From positions 434,001 through 498,000 of the forward strand of contig NZ_JANTEZ010000004.1 in the NCBI RefSeq assembly GCF_024978135.1: a DNA stretch of 64,000 nt, read 5' to 3'. This document shows, in pieces, positions 1-7,395 of this stretch (its first letter is position 1; each line of letters starts with the position of its first letter). This stretch comes from Herbiconiux gentiana. Lineage in GTDB: Bacteria; Actinomycetota; Actinomycetes; Actinomycetales; Microbacteriaceae. The notes beneath the pieces are model-generated. The model was not told the origin of the DNA. It searched no databases and was given only the letters and a program-made list of their open reading frames with translations. Both the position numbers and the translations under genes were made by a program.

Positions 1-1
1 G

Positions 2-46
2 CACGTCACCGCCCTCCGACGGATCGCCGACGGCCTCGTCGACTGA
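2..46 (+). CDS. 3' end of an unidentified protein (partial)
   Basis: An open frame enters from the left edge and ends at a TGA at 44-46, giving the last 14 residues HVTALRRIADGLVD. The codons are GC-rich at third positions, as in the neighbouring genes, which is why I read it as the tail of a real gene. Nothing in 14 residues identifies a family. Confidence 0.35.
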   Translation, partial: HVTALRRIADGLVD

Positions 47-72
47 GATCCCGGCCTCACAGAGCGCCGACG

Positions 73-194
73 TCACAACGAGCCGGCGGCGCGGGATGAC
101 CCGGCGGGCCGCAGCGCGCACCCGCCGCCGCGCGCACGGCAGCGGCCGCGAGGTCGAGTGCCCGGGTGCGCAGCTGCCACTGCTGCCGGTACAG
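73..194 (-). pseudogene. Remnant copy of the lysG 3' end
   Basis: These 122 bases match 1734-1856, the last ~41 codons of the LysG-type gene plus its stop, in the same orientation, with eight mismatches and one 1-base length difference near 121-131. That indel breaks the frame, so the copy cannot encode the intact C-terminus. No other part of the gene is present here. It is therefore a truncated duplicate and, with the intact copy, forms a direct repeat flanking the NmrA/HxlR gene pair. Confidence 0.8.
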
Positions 195-282
195 TCGGCC
201 AGGCCTCCGTCGAGAACTCCCCCGAGTCGGTCTGCCTCAGGACGGTCGTGGCAGCCGCCGACGAGGACACCACCCGTCCGGG

Positions 283-1134
283 TCAGGTCGCGAGCGGCTC
301 GCGGATGTCTGTCGTGGAGGGGGGCGGCACGGCGTCGCCCAGAGCCCGGGCAGCCGCCGCGGCGATCGCGAGGGTGTCGCTGGGCTCGCGGCCCAACACA
401 CGCGTGAGGTCTGGCCCGGTGGTGTCGAGGAAACCGTGGCGGACGCCGGAGTAGATGGACATCAGCATCGCCGGCTGGAACGGTTTCAACCCAGCGCGCT
501 CGAGCGTCGACCGGCGTTCGTCGAGCGTGACCTCGTCCAGCGGAACGTTCAGGAGTTCGGCCACCTGCTTCGCCGTGATCGGCGGGCCGACCAGGTCATA
601 GGTGCGCCCTCGATGCGCGCGTGGCGCTTCGGCGACGATGGCAGCGGCTTCTGCCAGATCACCTCGGCTCACCGCGGCCAGCCCACCACCGCCGAATGCA
701 GACGTCAGCCGCGGGCCGGACCAGTCGAGAAGTGAACCGAACAGCTCGGCGTACAGACCGTTCCGCAGGATCGTCCAGGACAGCGCGCTCCGGCGCAGCC
801 GACGCTCTGTCCACCTGTGCGCGAGGGCGAAGCCTAGGTGGTCTCCCGCAGAGGTCAGACTCGTATACACCACGTGCTCGACGCCGTCGCGTTCAGCGGC
901 GGTGAGAACGGCATCGTGCCGAGCGATGACGACATCGTCCTCGGCCTCGCCTGCGGAGACCAGGACGAGCGTGTCGACGTCGACGAGCGAGATGGTCTCG
1001 GGATCGTCGAAGTCGAGTCGTCGTGTGCTTCCCTCACCACCGCGGCTGCTGCCGGTGGCCAGGACACCGCGATGCGAGAGAGCCGAGAGGATTGCGCTTC
1101 CGAGATGGCCCGAGGAGCCGGTGACGAGGATCAA
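283..1134 (-). CDS. NmrA-like NAD(P)-binding reductase (QOR2-like)
   Basis: The 283-residue protein opens with the dinucleotide-binding motif G6-S-S-G9-H-L-G12 right after a hydrophobic beta strand, the layout of atypical short-chain dehydrogenases of the NmrA/YtfG group. The segment VEHVVYTSLTSA near residue 90 matches the core strand of that group, and the usual catalytic YxxxK is not obvious. Members include redox-sensing proteins and quinone or azo reductases acting in the cytosol. It is transcribed divergently from an HxlR regulator, 80 bases away; NmrA/HxlR pairs often respond to electrophiles or quinones. The gene lies between two copies of the lysG 3' end, suggesting late arrival. Substrate unknown; the family is fairly sure. 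Confidence 0.85.
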   Translation of the reverse strand: MILVTGSSGHLGSAILSALSHRGVLATGSSRGGEGSTRRLDFDDPETISLVDVDTLVLVSAGEAEDDVVIARHDAVLTAAERDGVEHVVYTSLTSAGDHLGFALAHRWTERRLRRSALSWTILRNGLYAELFGSLLDWSGPRLTSAFGGGGLAAVSRGDLAEAAAIVAEAPRAHRGRTYDLVGPPITAKQVAELLNVPLDEVTLDERRSTLERAGLKPFQPAMLMSIYSGVRHGFLDTTGPDLTRVLGREPSDTLAIAAAAARALGDAVPPPSTTDIREPLAT

Positions 1135-1214
1135 CAGATCGCCTTTCGTGGTTCTGTTCAGTAACTAGGCTGATTCTGTTCCGGGCTCTCGGCCCGTCAC
1201 AAGGAGGCAGTCTC

Positions 1215-1628
1215 GTGTCACTGACGCACACAGAAGTAACCGCCGAGCTCGAGCCCTGCGGAAAGAACGAGCACCCGGATTGCGGCATCCGCGATGTCCT
1301 GGATCGGGTGGGCGACAAGTGGTCGGTGCTCGTCGTCGTGGAGCTCTCGACGGGAACGCGACGATTTCGGGAGTTGCAGCGCGCGATCGACGGGATCTCC
1401 CAGCGCATGCTGACGCTCACCCTCCGACGACTCGAGCGTGACGGTCTGGTCGAGCGAACGGTCTATCCGACGATCCCGCCGCAGGTCACCTACACCCTCA
1501 CGGGTTCGGGCAGCAGTCTCACTCATCTCGTCCGTGCCCTTGCGGACTGGGCGATCGAGCAACGCCCCGCCATCGCCGAGGCTCGGCGGAGCTACGACGA
1601 GGCCAATCCGGGTCACACCATCAGCTGA
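1215..1628 (+). CDS. HxlR-family transcriptional regulator
   Basis: This 137-residue winged-helix protein has the HxlR signature: a short N-terminal tail with cysteines (C17, C25), then DRVGDKWSVLVVVEL, FRELQRAIDGISQRMLTLTL as recognition helix region, and a wing ending in a YTLT strand. The GTG start at 1215 follows a strong AAGGAGG at 1201-1207. HxlR proteins with N-terminal cysteines can sense reactive carbonyls or quinones through thiol modification; that is family knowledge. It most likely controls the divergent NmrA-like reductase through the 80-base intergenic region, and itself. No clear operator could be read there. Confidence 0.88.
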   Translation: MSLTHTEVTAELEPCGKNEHPDCGIRDVLDRVGDKWSVLVVVELSTGTRRFRELQRAIDGISQRMLTLTLRRLERDGLVERTVYPTIPPQVTYTLTGSGSSLTHLVRALADWAIEQRPAIAEARRSYDEANPGHTIS

Positions 1629-1733
1629 CCGATACGACGTCTGGTCGCACTGACGCCTGCCGGGCACCGGACTCGACGGCATCGGCCGCGTTCCGACGCC
1701 TCGTCGAGGGCCCGGCATGTGATGTCGCCGGTG

Positions 1734-1856
1734 TCATGACGAGCCGGCGGCGCGGGATGACCCGGCCGGCCGCAGCGCGCGCCCAGCCGCGGCGCGCACG
1801 GCGGTGGCCGCGAGGTCGAGTGCCCGGGTGCGCAGCTGCCACTGCTGCCAGTACAG
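1734..1856 (+). repeat. Right copy of 123-base direct repeat (intact lysG 3' end)
   Basis: This segment is the source copy of the repeat at 73-194, in the same orientation on the + strand and about 1.66 kb away. The two copies bracket the NmrA-like and HxlR genes. The arrangement fits either a partial duplication followed by decay or integration of the gene pair by recombination near the lysG end. Confidence 0.8.
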
Positions 1857-2684
1857 CGGCACGTCGATGTACGCCCCCGGCGCCAGCTCGACGAGCCCCT
1901 GCGCCGGCCGCTGCAGCTCGGGGATCATCCCCCAGCCGAGCCCGAGCCGCACGGCCTCGACGAAGTCGGCCGACCCCGGCACGTAGTGTCGCGGCGGGTC
2001 GAGGCCGGCGCCGACGGGCAGCGAGCGCAGGAACCGGTGCTGCAGCTCGTCCCGGCGGTCGAAGACCACCACCGGGGCGCTCGAGAACCCTCGCGGTGCG
2101 TCGAGCGACCAGCGCGACACGAAGTCGGGTGTGGCGAGGGGCAGGTAGCGCATGACGCCGAGGAGCTCGGACGAGCATCCCTGCACCGGGGTCGCCGTCG
2201 CGCTCACCGCGGCCATCACGGCGCCGTCGCGCAACAGCGCGGCCGTGTGCGACTCGTCCTCCCGCACCAGCTCGAAGGCGATCGAGTCGGCCAGGGGCGC
2301 GAGAGCCGGCAGCAGCCAGGTCGAGAGCGAGTCGGCGTTGACGGCGAGCGGCAGGCGCGCGAGTGCCGGACGGATGTCACCCGAAGCCCCAAGAGGAGCA
2401 GCCGATGACGGTGACGACGCAGTACCGCCCTCACCGAGCTCGCCGGCGACGTCCGCCGAGAGCGCCGACACCTGCCGCGCCAAGCGCAGCACCGCCCGCC
2501 CCGACTCGGTCGCCGTGATCGGGCGACTGCGCCGCAGCAGCACACGCCCGGTCTCGTTCTCGAGCGCCTTGATCCGCTGGCTGACCGCCGACGGTGTCAC
2601 CGACAGGATGCGCGCGGCACCGTCGAACGAGCCCTCGTCGACGGCGGCTCGCAGTGCCGCCAGCTGGGCCGAGTCGAAGTCCAC
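1734..2684 (-). CDS. lysG: LysG/ArgP-type LysR regulator of the lysine/arginine exporter
   Basis: A 316-residue LysR-type regulator with an N-terminal winged helix (residues ~3-60, containing SVTPSAVSQRIKALE) and a periplasmic-binding-protein-like effector domain. The sequence SQRIKALENETGRVLL followed by R-x-R-P-I is characteristic of the ArgP/LysG subgroup. It is divergent from the LysE-type exporter gene 71 bases away, the classic lysG-lysE arrangement in actinobacteria, where LysG activates the exporter when basic amino acids accumulate. A palindrome fitting its operator lies between the two genes. The extreme C-terminus is alanine/serine/arginine-rich and is the part duplicated at 73-194. 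Confidence 0.92.
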   Translation of the reverse strand: MDFDSAQLAALRAAVDEGSFDGAARILSVTPSAVSQRIKALENETGRVLLRRSRPITATESGRAVLRLARQVSALSADVAGELGEGGTASSPSSAAPLGASGDIRPALARLPLAVNADSLSTWLLPALAPLADSIAFELVREDESHTAALLRDGAVMAAVSATATPVQGCSSELLGVMRYLPLATPDFVSRWSLDAPRGFSSAPVVVFDRRDELQHRFLRSLPVGAGLDPPRHYVPGSADFVEAVRLGLGWGMIPELQRPAQGLVELAPGAYIDVPLYWQQWQLRTRALDLAATAVRAAAGRALRPAGSSRAAGSS

Positions 2685-2693
2685 ATAAGCAAC

Positions 2694-2719
2694 GCTAATG
2701 CAGAACCAGAAACATTAGC
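2694..2719. promoter_or_regulatory. Candidate LysG operator between lysG and lysE
   Basis: GCTAATG at 2694-2700 and CATTAGC at 2713-2719 form a perfect 7-base inverted repeat separated by 12 bases, containing the T-N-A spacing typical of LysR-type sites. It stands out as AT-rich in a very GC-rich intergenic region of 71 bases between the divergent lysG and lysE starts. Confidence 0.75.
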
Positions 2720-2755
2720 TAGGCGCAGACCAAGAACAGCCCTACCGTCGACAGG

Positions 2756-3367
2756 GTGACCGACCTCCTCCCCGTGCTCGCCGGCCTCGGCTTCGGCCTC
2801 TCGCTCATCGTCGCCATCGGCGCCCAGAACGCCTTCGTGCTGCGTCAGGGGCTGCTGCGCCGGCACGTCCTGGCGGTCGTGGTGGTCTGCGCGCTCTCCG
2901 ACGCGGTGCTGATCGCGCTCGGCATCAGCGGCCTGGGCCTCGTGTTCGAGCGGCTGCCGGTGCTGATGGTGATCGCCCGGATCGCGGGGGCAGCGTTCCT
3001 GATCGTCTACGGGTTCCTCGCAGCCCGCCGGGCGCTTCGGCCGGCCGCGCTCGGCGAGGAGGGGCCGAGATCGTCCGCGGGGCTCGCCGCCACGATCACC
3101 ACCGCGCTGGCTCTGACCTGGCTGAACCCGCACGTCTATCTCGACACCGTGGTGCTGCTCGGCTCGGTCGCCAACTCGCGCGGCGACGCCCGCTGGCTGT
3201 TCGGGCTGGGCGCGATGGCGGGCAGCGTCATCTGGTTCACGGCGCTCGGCTTCGGCGCGCGACTGCTGCAACCGATCTTCGCCCGGCCGGGCGCGTGGCG
3301 GGTGCTCGACGGCATCATCGCTCTCGTCATGCTCACGATCGCGGCGTCGCTGCTGCTGGGGCTGTGA
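2756..3367 (+). CDS. lysE: LysE/ArgO-type basic amino acid exporter
   Basis: A 203-residue inner-membrane protein with about five to six hydrophobic segments and the LysE family hallmarks GFGLSLIVAIGAQNAFVLRQG near the N-terminus and NPHVYLDTVVLLG at mid-protein. The family exports L-lysine and L-arginine by proton antiport. The GTG at 2756 is the start that gives the normal family length. It is paired with the divergent lysG regulator. After its stop, 42 bases separate it from the convergent amidohydrolase gene; I saw no clear terminator hairpin there. Confidence 0.93.
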   Translation: MTDLLPVLAGLGFGLSLIVAIGAQNAFVLRQGLLRRHVLAVVVVCALSDAVLIALGISGLGLVFERLPVLMVIARIAGAAFLIVYGFLAARRALRPAALGEEGPRSSAGLAATITTALALTWLNPHVYLDTVVLLGSVANSRGDARWLFGLGAMAGSVIWFTALGFGARLLQPIFARPGAWRVLDGIIALVMLTIAASLLLGL

Positions 3368-3409
3368 TCGGCCCGAAACGGCACCATCACACGAACGGCG
3401 ACCCGACAG

Positions 3410-4801
3410 CTAACCCAGTAGCGCCGAAACGGCCCGAGACACCCCCCGCGCGACCTCCCCCGACGACACCCGCACCAGCTCCCCCTCCCGCACGACCTCC
3501 CGCCCGTTCACGAGCAGCAGCGCCAGGGGCGGCTGCGACCCCAACGTCAGCGCCGCCACCGGGTCCACGATCCCCGCGTGAGCCACCCCGTCCACCTTCC
3601 ACAGCGCGAGATCCGCGAGCTTTCCGACCTCGATCGACCCGATCTCCCCCGAGCGCCCGAGCACCCGCGCGCCGCCCATAGTCGCGATCCGCAACCCGTC
3701 GCGCCCGCTCATCGCCTGAGCTCCGCCGCGCAGCCGGTTGACGAGCACCGACATCCGGATCTCGGTGCCGAGCTCCCCCGACTCGTTCGAAGCCGACCCG
3801 TCGACCCCCAGGCCCACGGGCACTCCCGCCGCGAGCAGCTGCGGGATCGGCGCGATCCCGGCCGCCAGCCGCGCGTTCGACGAGGGGCAGTGCGCCACCC
3901 CGGTGCCCGTGGCCGCGAACCGGGCGATGGCGGGCTCGTCGAGATGCACGCAGTGCGCCATCCACACGTCGTCGCCGAGCCAGCCGAGGTCCTCGAGGTA
4001 CTGGGTGGGCGTGCGCCCGAAGCGTTCGAGGCAGAACGCGTCCTCCTCGACCGTCTCGCTGCCGTGCGTGTGCAGCCGCACCGACCCCGGCAGGCTGCGC
4101 GCGAGCACCGCCGCCTCGCGCAGCAGGTCCGAGGTCACCGAGAACGGCGAGCACGGGGCGATCGCGATGCGCACCATCGACGAGCGCGACGGGTCGTGGA
4201 AGTCGGCCACCGCATCCGCACACGCCTGCAGCGCCGCGGCGGTGGTCTCGACCGCGAAGTCGGGTGGCAGCCCGCCCTGCGACGCGCCGAGGTCCATCGA
4301 CCCGCGCGTCCCGTGCAGCCGCACGCCGAGGGTGGCGGCGGCGTCGACGATCGAGCCGAGGATGTCGCCGCCCCCGCGCGGGAACACGTAGTGGTGATCG
4401 GCCATCGTGCTGCAGCCCGAGAGCGCCCCCACGGCGAGCCCGCCGAGCGCCCCGGGCCCCACCGTGTCGGCGGTGATCCGCGCCCAGGTCGGGTAGAGCG
4501 CAGTCAGCCAGTCGAACAGGATGGCGTCCTGCGCGATCCCCCGGGTCAGCCACTGGTAGAGATGGTGGTGGGTGTTCACGAGCCCGGGTGTCAGCAGGTG
4601 CCCGCTCGCGTCGATGCGGGTGACGGATGCTCCCGCCGACCACGAGGCCGGCGCCGAGCCCGCCCCCACCGCCACGATATCGGTGCCCTCGACCACCACG
4701 TGGCCCGAGACGTGCTCGGTGCCGGCGGCGTCGACGGTCGCGACATAGGCGTTCTCGATGATCGTGCGAGCGGGCAGGATGGTGCGGTCAGGCTGGCTCA
4801 T
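3410..4801 (-). CDS. 8-oxoguanine-deaminase-like amidohydrolase (ATZ/TRZ family)
   Basis: The 463-residue cytosolic enzyme has the complete mononuclear metal site of the amidohydrolase superfamily: H78-x-H80 in NTHHHLYQW, H246 with catalytic E249 in LHTHGSE, H283 in MAHC and D334 in GVDGSASNE. Overall it resembles 8-oxoguanine deaminase, which converts 8-oxoguanine to urate plus ammonia; the ADHHYVFP segment at 135-141 supports that subgroup. Its start codon overlaps the stop of the XdhC gene by four bases, so the two are co-translated. The link to XdhC and the purine genes fits a purine base substrate. Another ring deaminase or chlorohydrolase remains possible. Confidence 0.82.
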   Translation of the reverse strand: MSQPDRTILPARTIIENAYVATVDAAGTEHVSGHVVVEGTDIVAVGAGSAPASWSAGASVTRIDASGHLLTPGLVNTHHHLYQWLTRGIAQDAILFDWLTALYPTWARITADTVGPGALGGLAVGALSGCSTMADHHYVFPRGGGDILGSIVDAAATLGVRLHGTRGSMDLGASQGGLPPDFAVETTAAALQACADAVADFHDPSRSSMVRIAIAPCSPFSVTSDLLREAAVLARSLPGSVRLHTHGSETVEEDAFCLERFGRTPTQYLEDLGWLGDDVWMAHCVHLDEPAIARFAATGTGVAHCPSSNARLAAGIAPIPQLLAAGVPVGLGVDGSASNESGELGTEIRMSVLVNRLRGGAQAMSGRDGLRIATMGGARVLGRSGEIGSIEVGKLADLALWKVDGVAHAGIVDPVAALTLGSQPPLALLLVNGREVVREGELVRVSSGEVARGVSRAVSALLG

Positions 4802-5886
4802 GAAGGTCTCCCGATCGGTTCGGTCGTCGACGCGGCGTGGATGGCGCCCCGCGTCTCGCGCAGCGGCACGCCCGACGCACGGCTGCGCGCGGCGATCACC
4901 TCCGCGAGGATCGACACGGCGGTCTCCTCGGGCGACGACGCCCCGAGGTCGAGGCCGATCGGCGAGTGCAGCCGCGTCAGCGCTTCGTCGGAGACCCCGT
5001 GCGACCGCAGCGCCGCGAGCCGCCGCTCGTGCGTCGCCCGCGACCCCATCGCCCCGACGTAGGCCACGTCGAGCGCCAGCGCGGCCTCGATCAGCGGCAC
5101 GTCGAATTTGTCGTCATGGGTCAGGATGCACAGCACCGCCCGCTCGTCGAGCTCGGTCTCGGCGAGGTAGTCGGTGGGCCAGCGGTTGACCACCTCGGCA
5201 GCGGGGAACCGCTCGGCCGTCGCGAACACCGGCCGGGCGTCGCAGACGGTCACGCGGTAGCCGAGCAGGGCGGCGGCGTTCGAGAGCGCGATCGAGAAGT
5301 CGACGGCGCCGAAGACGATCATCCGCGCGGGGGGTGCGCTGACGAGCAGCACCGTCTGCACGAGGTCGCCGTCGCAGTCGACGGGGCGCCGCACGGAGCG
5401 GCCCCGGTGCACGGCCGCGACAAGTTCTGAGCGGATGCGCTGCCGCCGCGCATCCGGAGCAGCACCCGAGGCGGTCAGCACCTCGACGGCGCCCCCGCCC
5501 GGCAGCACCAGCGCCAACCCGGCCGCCCGGCCATCGCGGGCCAGCCGGAGCTCGGCGAGCACGTCGTCGTCGGCCGTCGAGAGCGGACGCACCACCACGG
5601 TGAGCCGCCCCCCGCACGACAGCCCGACGGCGAAGGCGTCGTCGTCGGTGAAGCCGAAGGTGTGCACGGCGGTCGAGCCCGTGGCGAGCACGTCGCCGCA
5701 GGCGTCGTAGACCGCGCCCTCCACGCAGCCGCCCGAGATGCTGCCCATCACGCGGCCGAGATCGTCGACGGCCATCGAGGTGCCGAGCGCGCGCGGGGCG
5801 CTGCCGTCGACCTCGATCACGGTGGCGACGGCGAGGCGGCGGCCCGCGGCCAGTGCGTCGAGCAGCGCGGATGCCAGTTCGAGCAT
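4798..5886 (-). CDS. XdhC/CoxI-family molybdoenzyme maturation protein
   Basis: The 362-residue protein joins an N-terminal XdhC_CoxI domain, with PRALGTSMAVDDLGRVMGSI and the conserved SGGCVEGAVY, to a C-terminal Rossmann domain containing VFGAVDFSIALS and a final VGAMGSR motif. XdhC binds molybdenum cofactor and inserts its sulfurated form into xanthine dehydrogenase. The ATG at 5886 is preceded by GGAGGGGG at a 7-base spacing, which I prefer over in-frame starts further upstream. It is co-transcribed with the amidohydrolase downstream. No xanthine dehydrogenase subunits are in this window, so its client must be encoded elsewhere. Confidence 0.88.
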   Translation of the reverse strand: MLELASALLDALAAGRRLAVATVIEVDGSAPRALGTSMAVDDLGRVMGSISGGCVEGAVYDACGDVLATGSTAVHTFGFTDDDAFAVGLSCGGRLTVVVRPLSTADDDVLAELRLARDGRAAGLALVLPGGGAVEVLTASGAAPDARRQRIRSELVAAVHRGRSVRRPVDCDGDLVQTVLLVSAPPARMIVFGAVDFSIALSNAAALLGYRVTVCDARPVFATAERFPAAEVVNRWPTDYLAETELDERAVLCILTHDDKFDVPLIEAALALDVAYVGAMGSRATHERRLAALRSHGVSDEALTRLHSPIGLDLGASSPEETAVSILAEVIAARSRASGVPLRETRGAIHAASTTEPIGRPS

Positions 5887-5966
5887 CAGCCCACCCCCTC
5901 CGGAACCGCGGCACTCGAACCAGAGCGCGTCATCAGCCTGACACATGACTCTGTTAGACAATCCGC

Positions 5967-7355
5967 ATGCTGATCATCACCGACGCCACCCGCATCCTGG
6001 TCGACGCCACGACCGAGCTCGAGGGCGAGGCGGCCCGGCGCTTCGTGGTGGGCGAGACCGCGGGCGAGCCCGTGAGCGAGCCGGCACGCGAGACGCCGGG
6101 GTCGCCGACTGAGTCGGTGAACGGGATGCACGCCCCCACCACGGGCCCGGAGCCCGAGCACCTCGACGCCACCGGCTGCGTCATCACCCCCGGCCTCGTC
6201 AACGCCCACCATCACCTGCTGCAGACCGCGTTCCGCACCCTCCCCGGCACCCGCGGGGTGCCCATGCACGTCTGGCTCCCCACCATGGCCGCCGCGTATG
6301 CCGCCGTCGGCATAGACCCCGAGTCGGCCGATGTCGCGGCCCGCGCCGGCATCGCCGAGGGCCTCCTCAGCGGCGTCACGACCATCGCCGACCACCACCT
6401 GAACTGGCCGGCGGGCGCGAGCACCGACGACACCGTGGCCATCGCCCGGAGCGTCGCCGACGCCGCCCGCGCGCTCGGCGGCCGCCTCGCCTTCGTCCGC
6501 GGCTCGGCCCGCGACGACCCCGAGCAGGCCGCCGCCTCGGCCGACGCCATCGCGACGGCGCTGATCGAACCCGGCAGCCGCGGTGTCACCGCCGACGGCC
6601 TGCTGCAGCTCGCGGTCGGCCCCGCCGGTGTGCACAGCGACTCCGAGGCCACCTTCCGCCTGCTCGGCGAGGTCGCCGCCGCCCACGGCCTTCGCCGCCG
6701 CACCCAGGCGAACGAGCAGGTCGACGTCGCCATCGCGCTCGAGAAGTACGGCCGCCGGCCGATCACCCTGCTGGAGGAGTGGGGCTGGCTCGCCGACGAC
6801 GTCACCGTCGCCCACCTCTGCGCGGTCACCGACGACGAGATCGCCCTGCTCGCCGAGCGCGGCGTCACCGCGACGCACGCGCCGGGCTGCGACCTGCCGA
6901 TGGGCTGGGGCATCGCGCCGGTCGCGGCGCTCCGCGACGCGGGCATCACGGTCGGTCTCGGCACGAGCGGCGGCGGCAGCAACGACGCGGGTCACCTGCT
7001 GGCGGATGCGCGGCTCGCGATGCAGGTCGCACCCCTCGTCGGCCCCCCGCTCGACGCGCGCACCGTGCTGGGGATGGCCACCGAGGGCTCGGCCACCGGC
7101 CTCGGGCGCCCCGAACTGGGCCACCTGCGCCCCGGCGCCGCGGCGGATCTCTGCGTCTGGGACGTCTCGGGGGTCGCCGACGCGGGTGTGGCCGACCCGA
7201 TCGCGGGCCTGCTGTGGACGAACCCCGGCCGCCGCCCGCGCCACGTGGTGGTGGGAGGGCGCGTGGTCGTGCGGGACTACGAGCTGGTCGGCCATGACGA
7301 GCGGGAGCTGGCGGCCGACGTCGCCCGCCTGCTGACGGAGCGAAGGGCGCGGTAG
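5967..7355 (+). CDS. Amidohydrolase paralogue with missing metal ligands
   Basis: This 462-residue protein aligns along its length with the 8-oxoguanine-deaminase-like enzyme on the other side of XdhC. H81-x-H83, the ADHH segment, E250 and H283 are kept. However, the metal-ligand His of strand 5 is Gln247 (RTQANE where the paralogue has HTHGSE), and the strand-8 Asp is Ser334 (GTSGGGSND instead of GVDGSASNE). An extra hydrophilic stretch (about residues 20-62) interrupts the N-terminal beta domain. The frame is intact and codon use is normal, so the changes look selected rather than decayed. It may act with altered metal binding, or be a non-catalytic partner. It is divergent from xdhC. Confidence 0.75.
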   Translation: MLIITDATRILVDATTELEGEAARRFVVGETAGEPVSEPARETPGSPTESVNGMHAPTTGPEPEHLDATGCVITPGLVNAHHHLLQTAFRTLPGTRGVPMHVWLPTMAAAYAAVGIDPESADVAARAGIAEGLLSGVTTIADHHLNWPAGASTDDTVAIARSVADAARALGGRLAFVRGSARDDPEQAAASADAIATALIEPGSRGVTADGLLQLAVGPAGVHSDSEATFRLLGEVAAAHGLRRRTQANEQVDVAIALEKYGRRPITLLEEWGWLADDVTVAHLCAVTDDEIALLAERGVTATHAPGCDLPMGWGIAPVAALRDAGITVGLGTSGGGSNDAGHLLADARLAMQVAPLVGPPLDARTVLGMATEGSATGLGRPELGHLRPGAAADLCVWDVSGVADAGVADPIAGLLWTNPGRRPRHVVVGGRVVVRDYELVGHDERELAADVARLLTERRAR

Positions 7356-7391
7356 GAGCGGAAGGCGCTGACGGAGCGGACCTCGCGGTAG
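7331..7391 (+). repeat. Short tandem duplication of an amidohydrolase gene end
   Basis: Bases 7331-7355, which encode the last codons and TAG stop of the paralogous amidohydrolase, recur at 7367-7391 with four mismatches, again ending in TAG. The spacing is 36 bases. This is a small duplication of a gene 3' end, like that of lysG on a smaller scale. Confidence 0.65.
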
Positions 7392-7395
7392 CGCG

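Noticed and set aside
283-1134. Mobile element carrying the NmrA/HxlR pair
   Set aside because: Flanking direct repeats exist but no transposase, integrase or terminal inverted repeats could be found, so it is only reported as an unexplained bracketed insertion.
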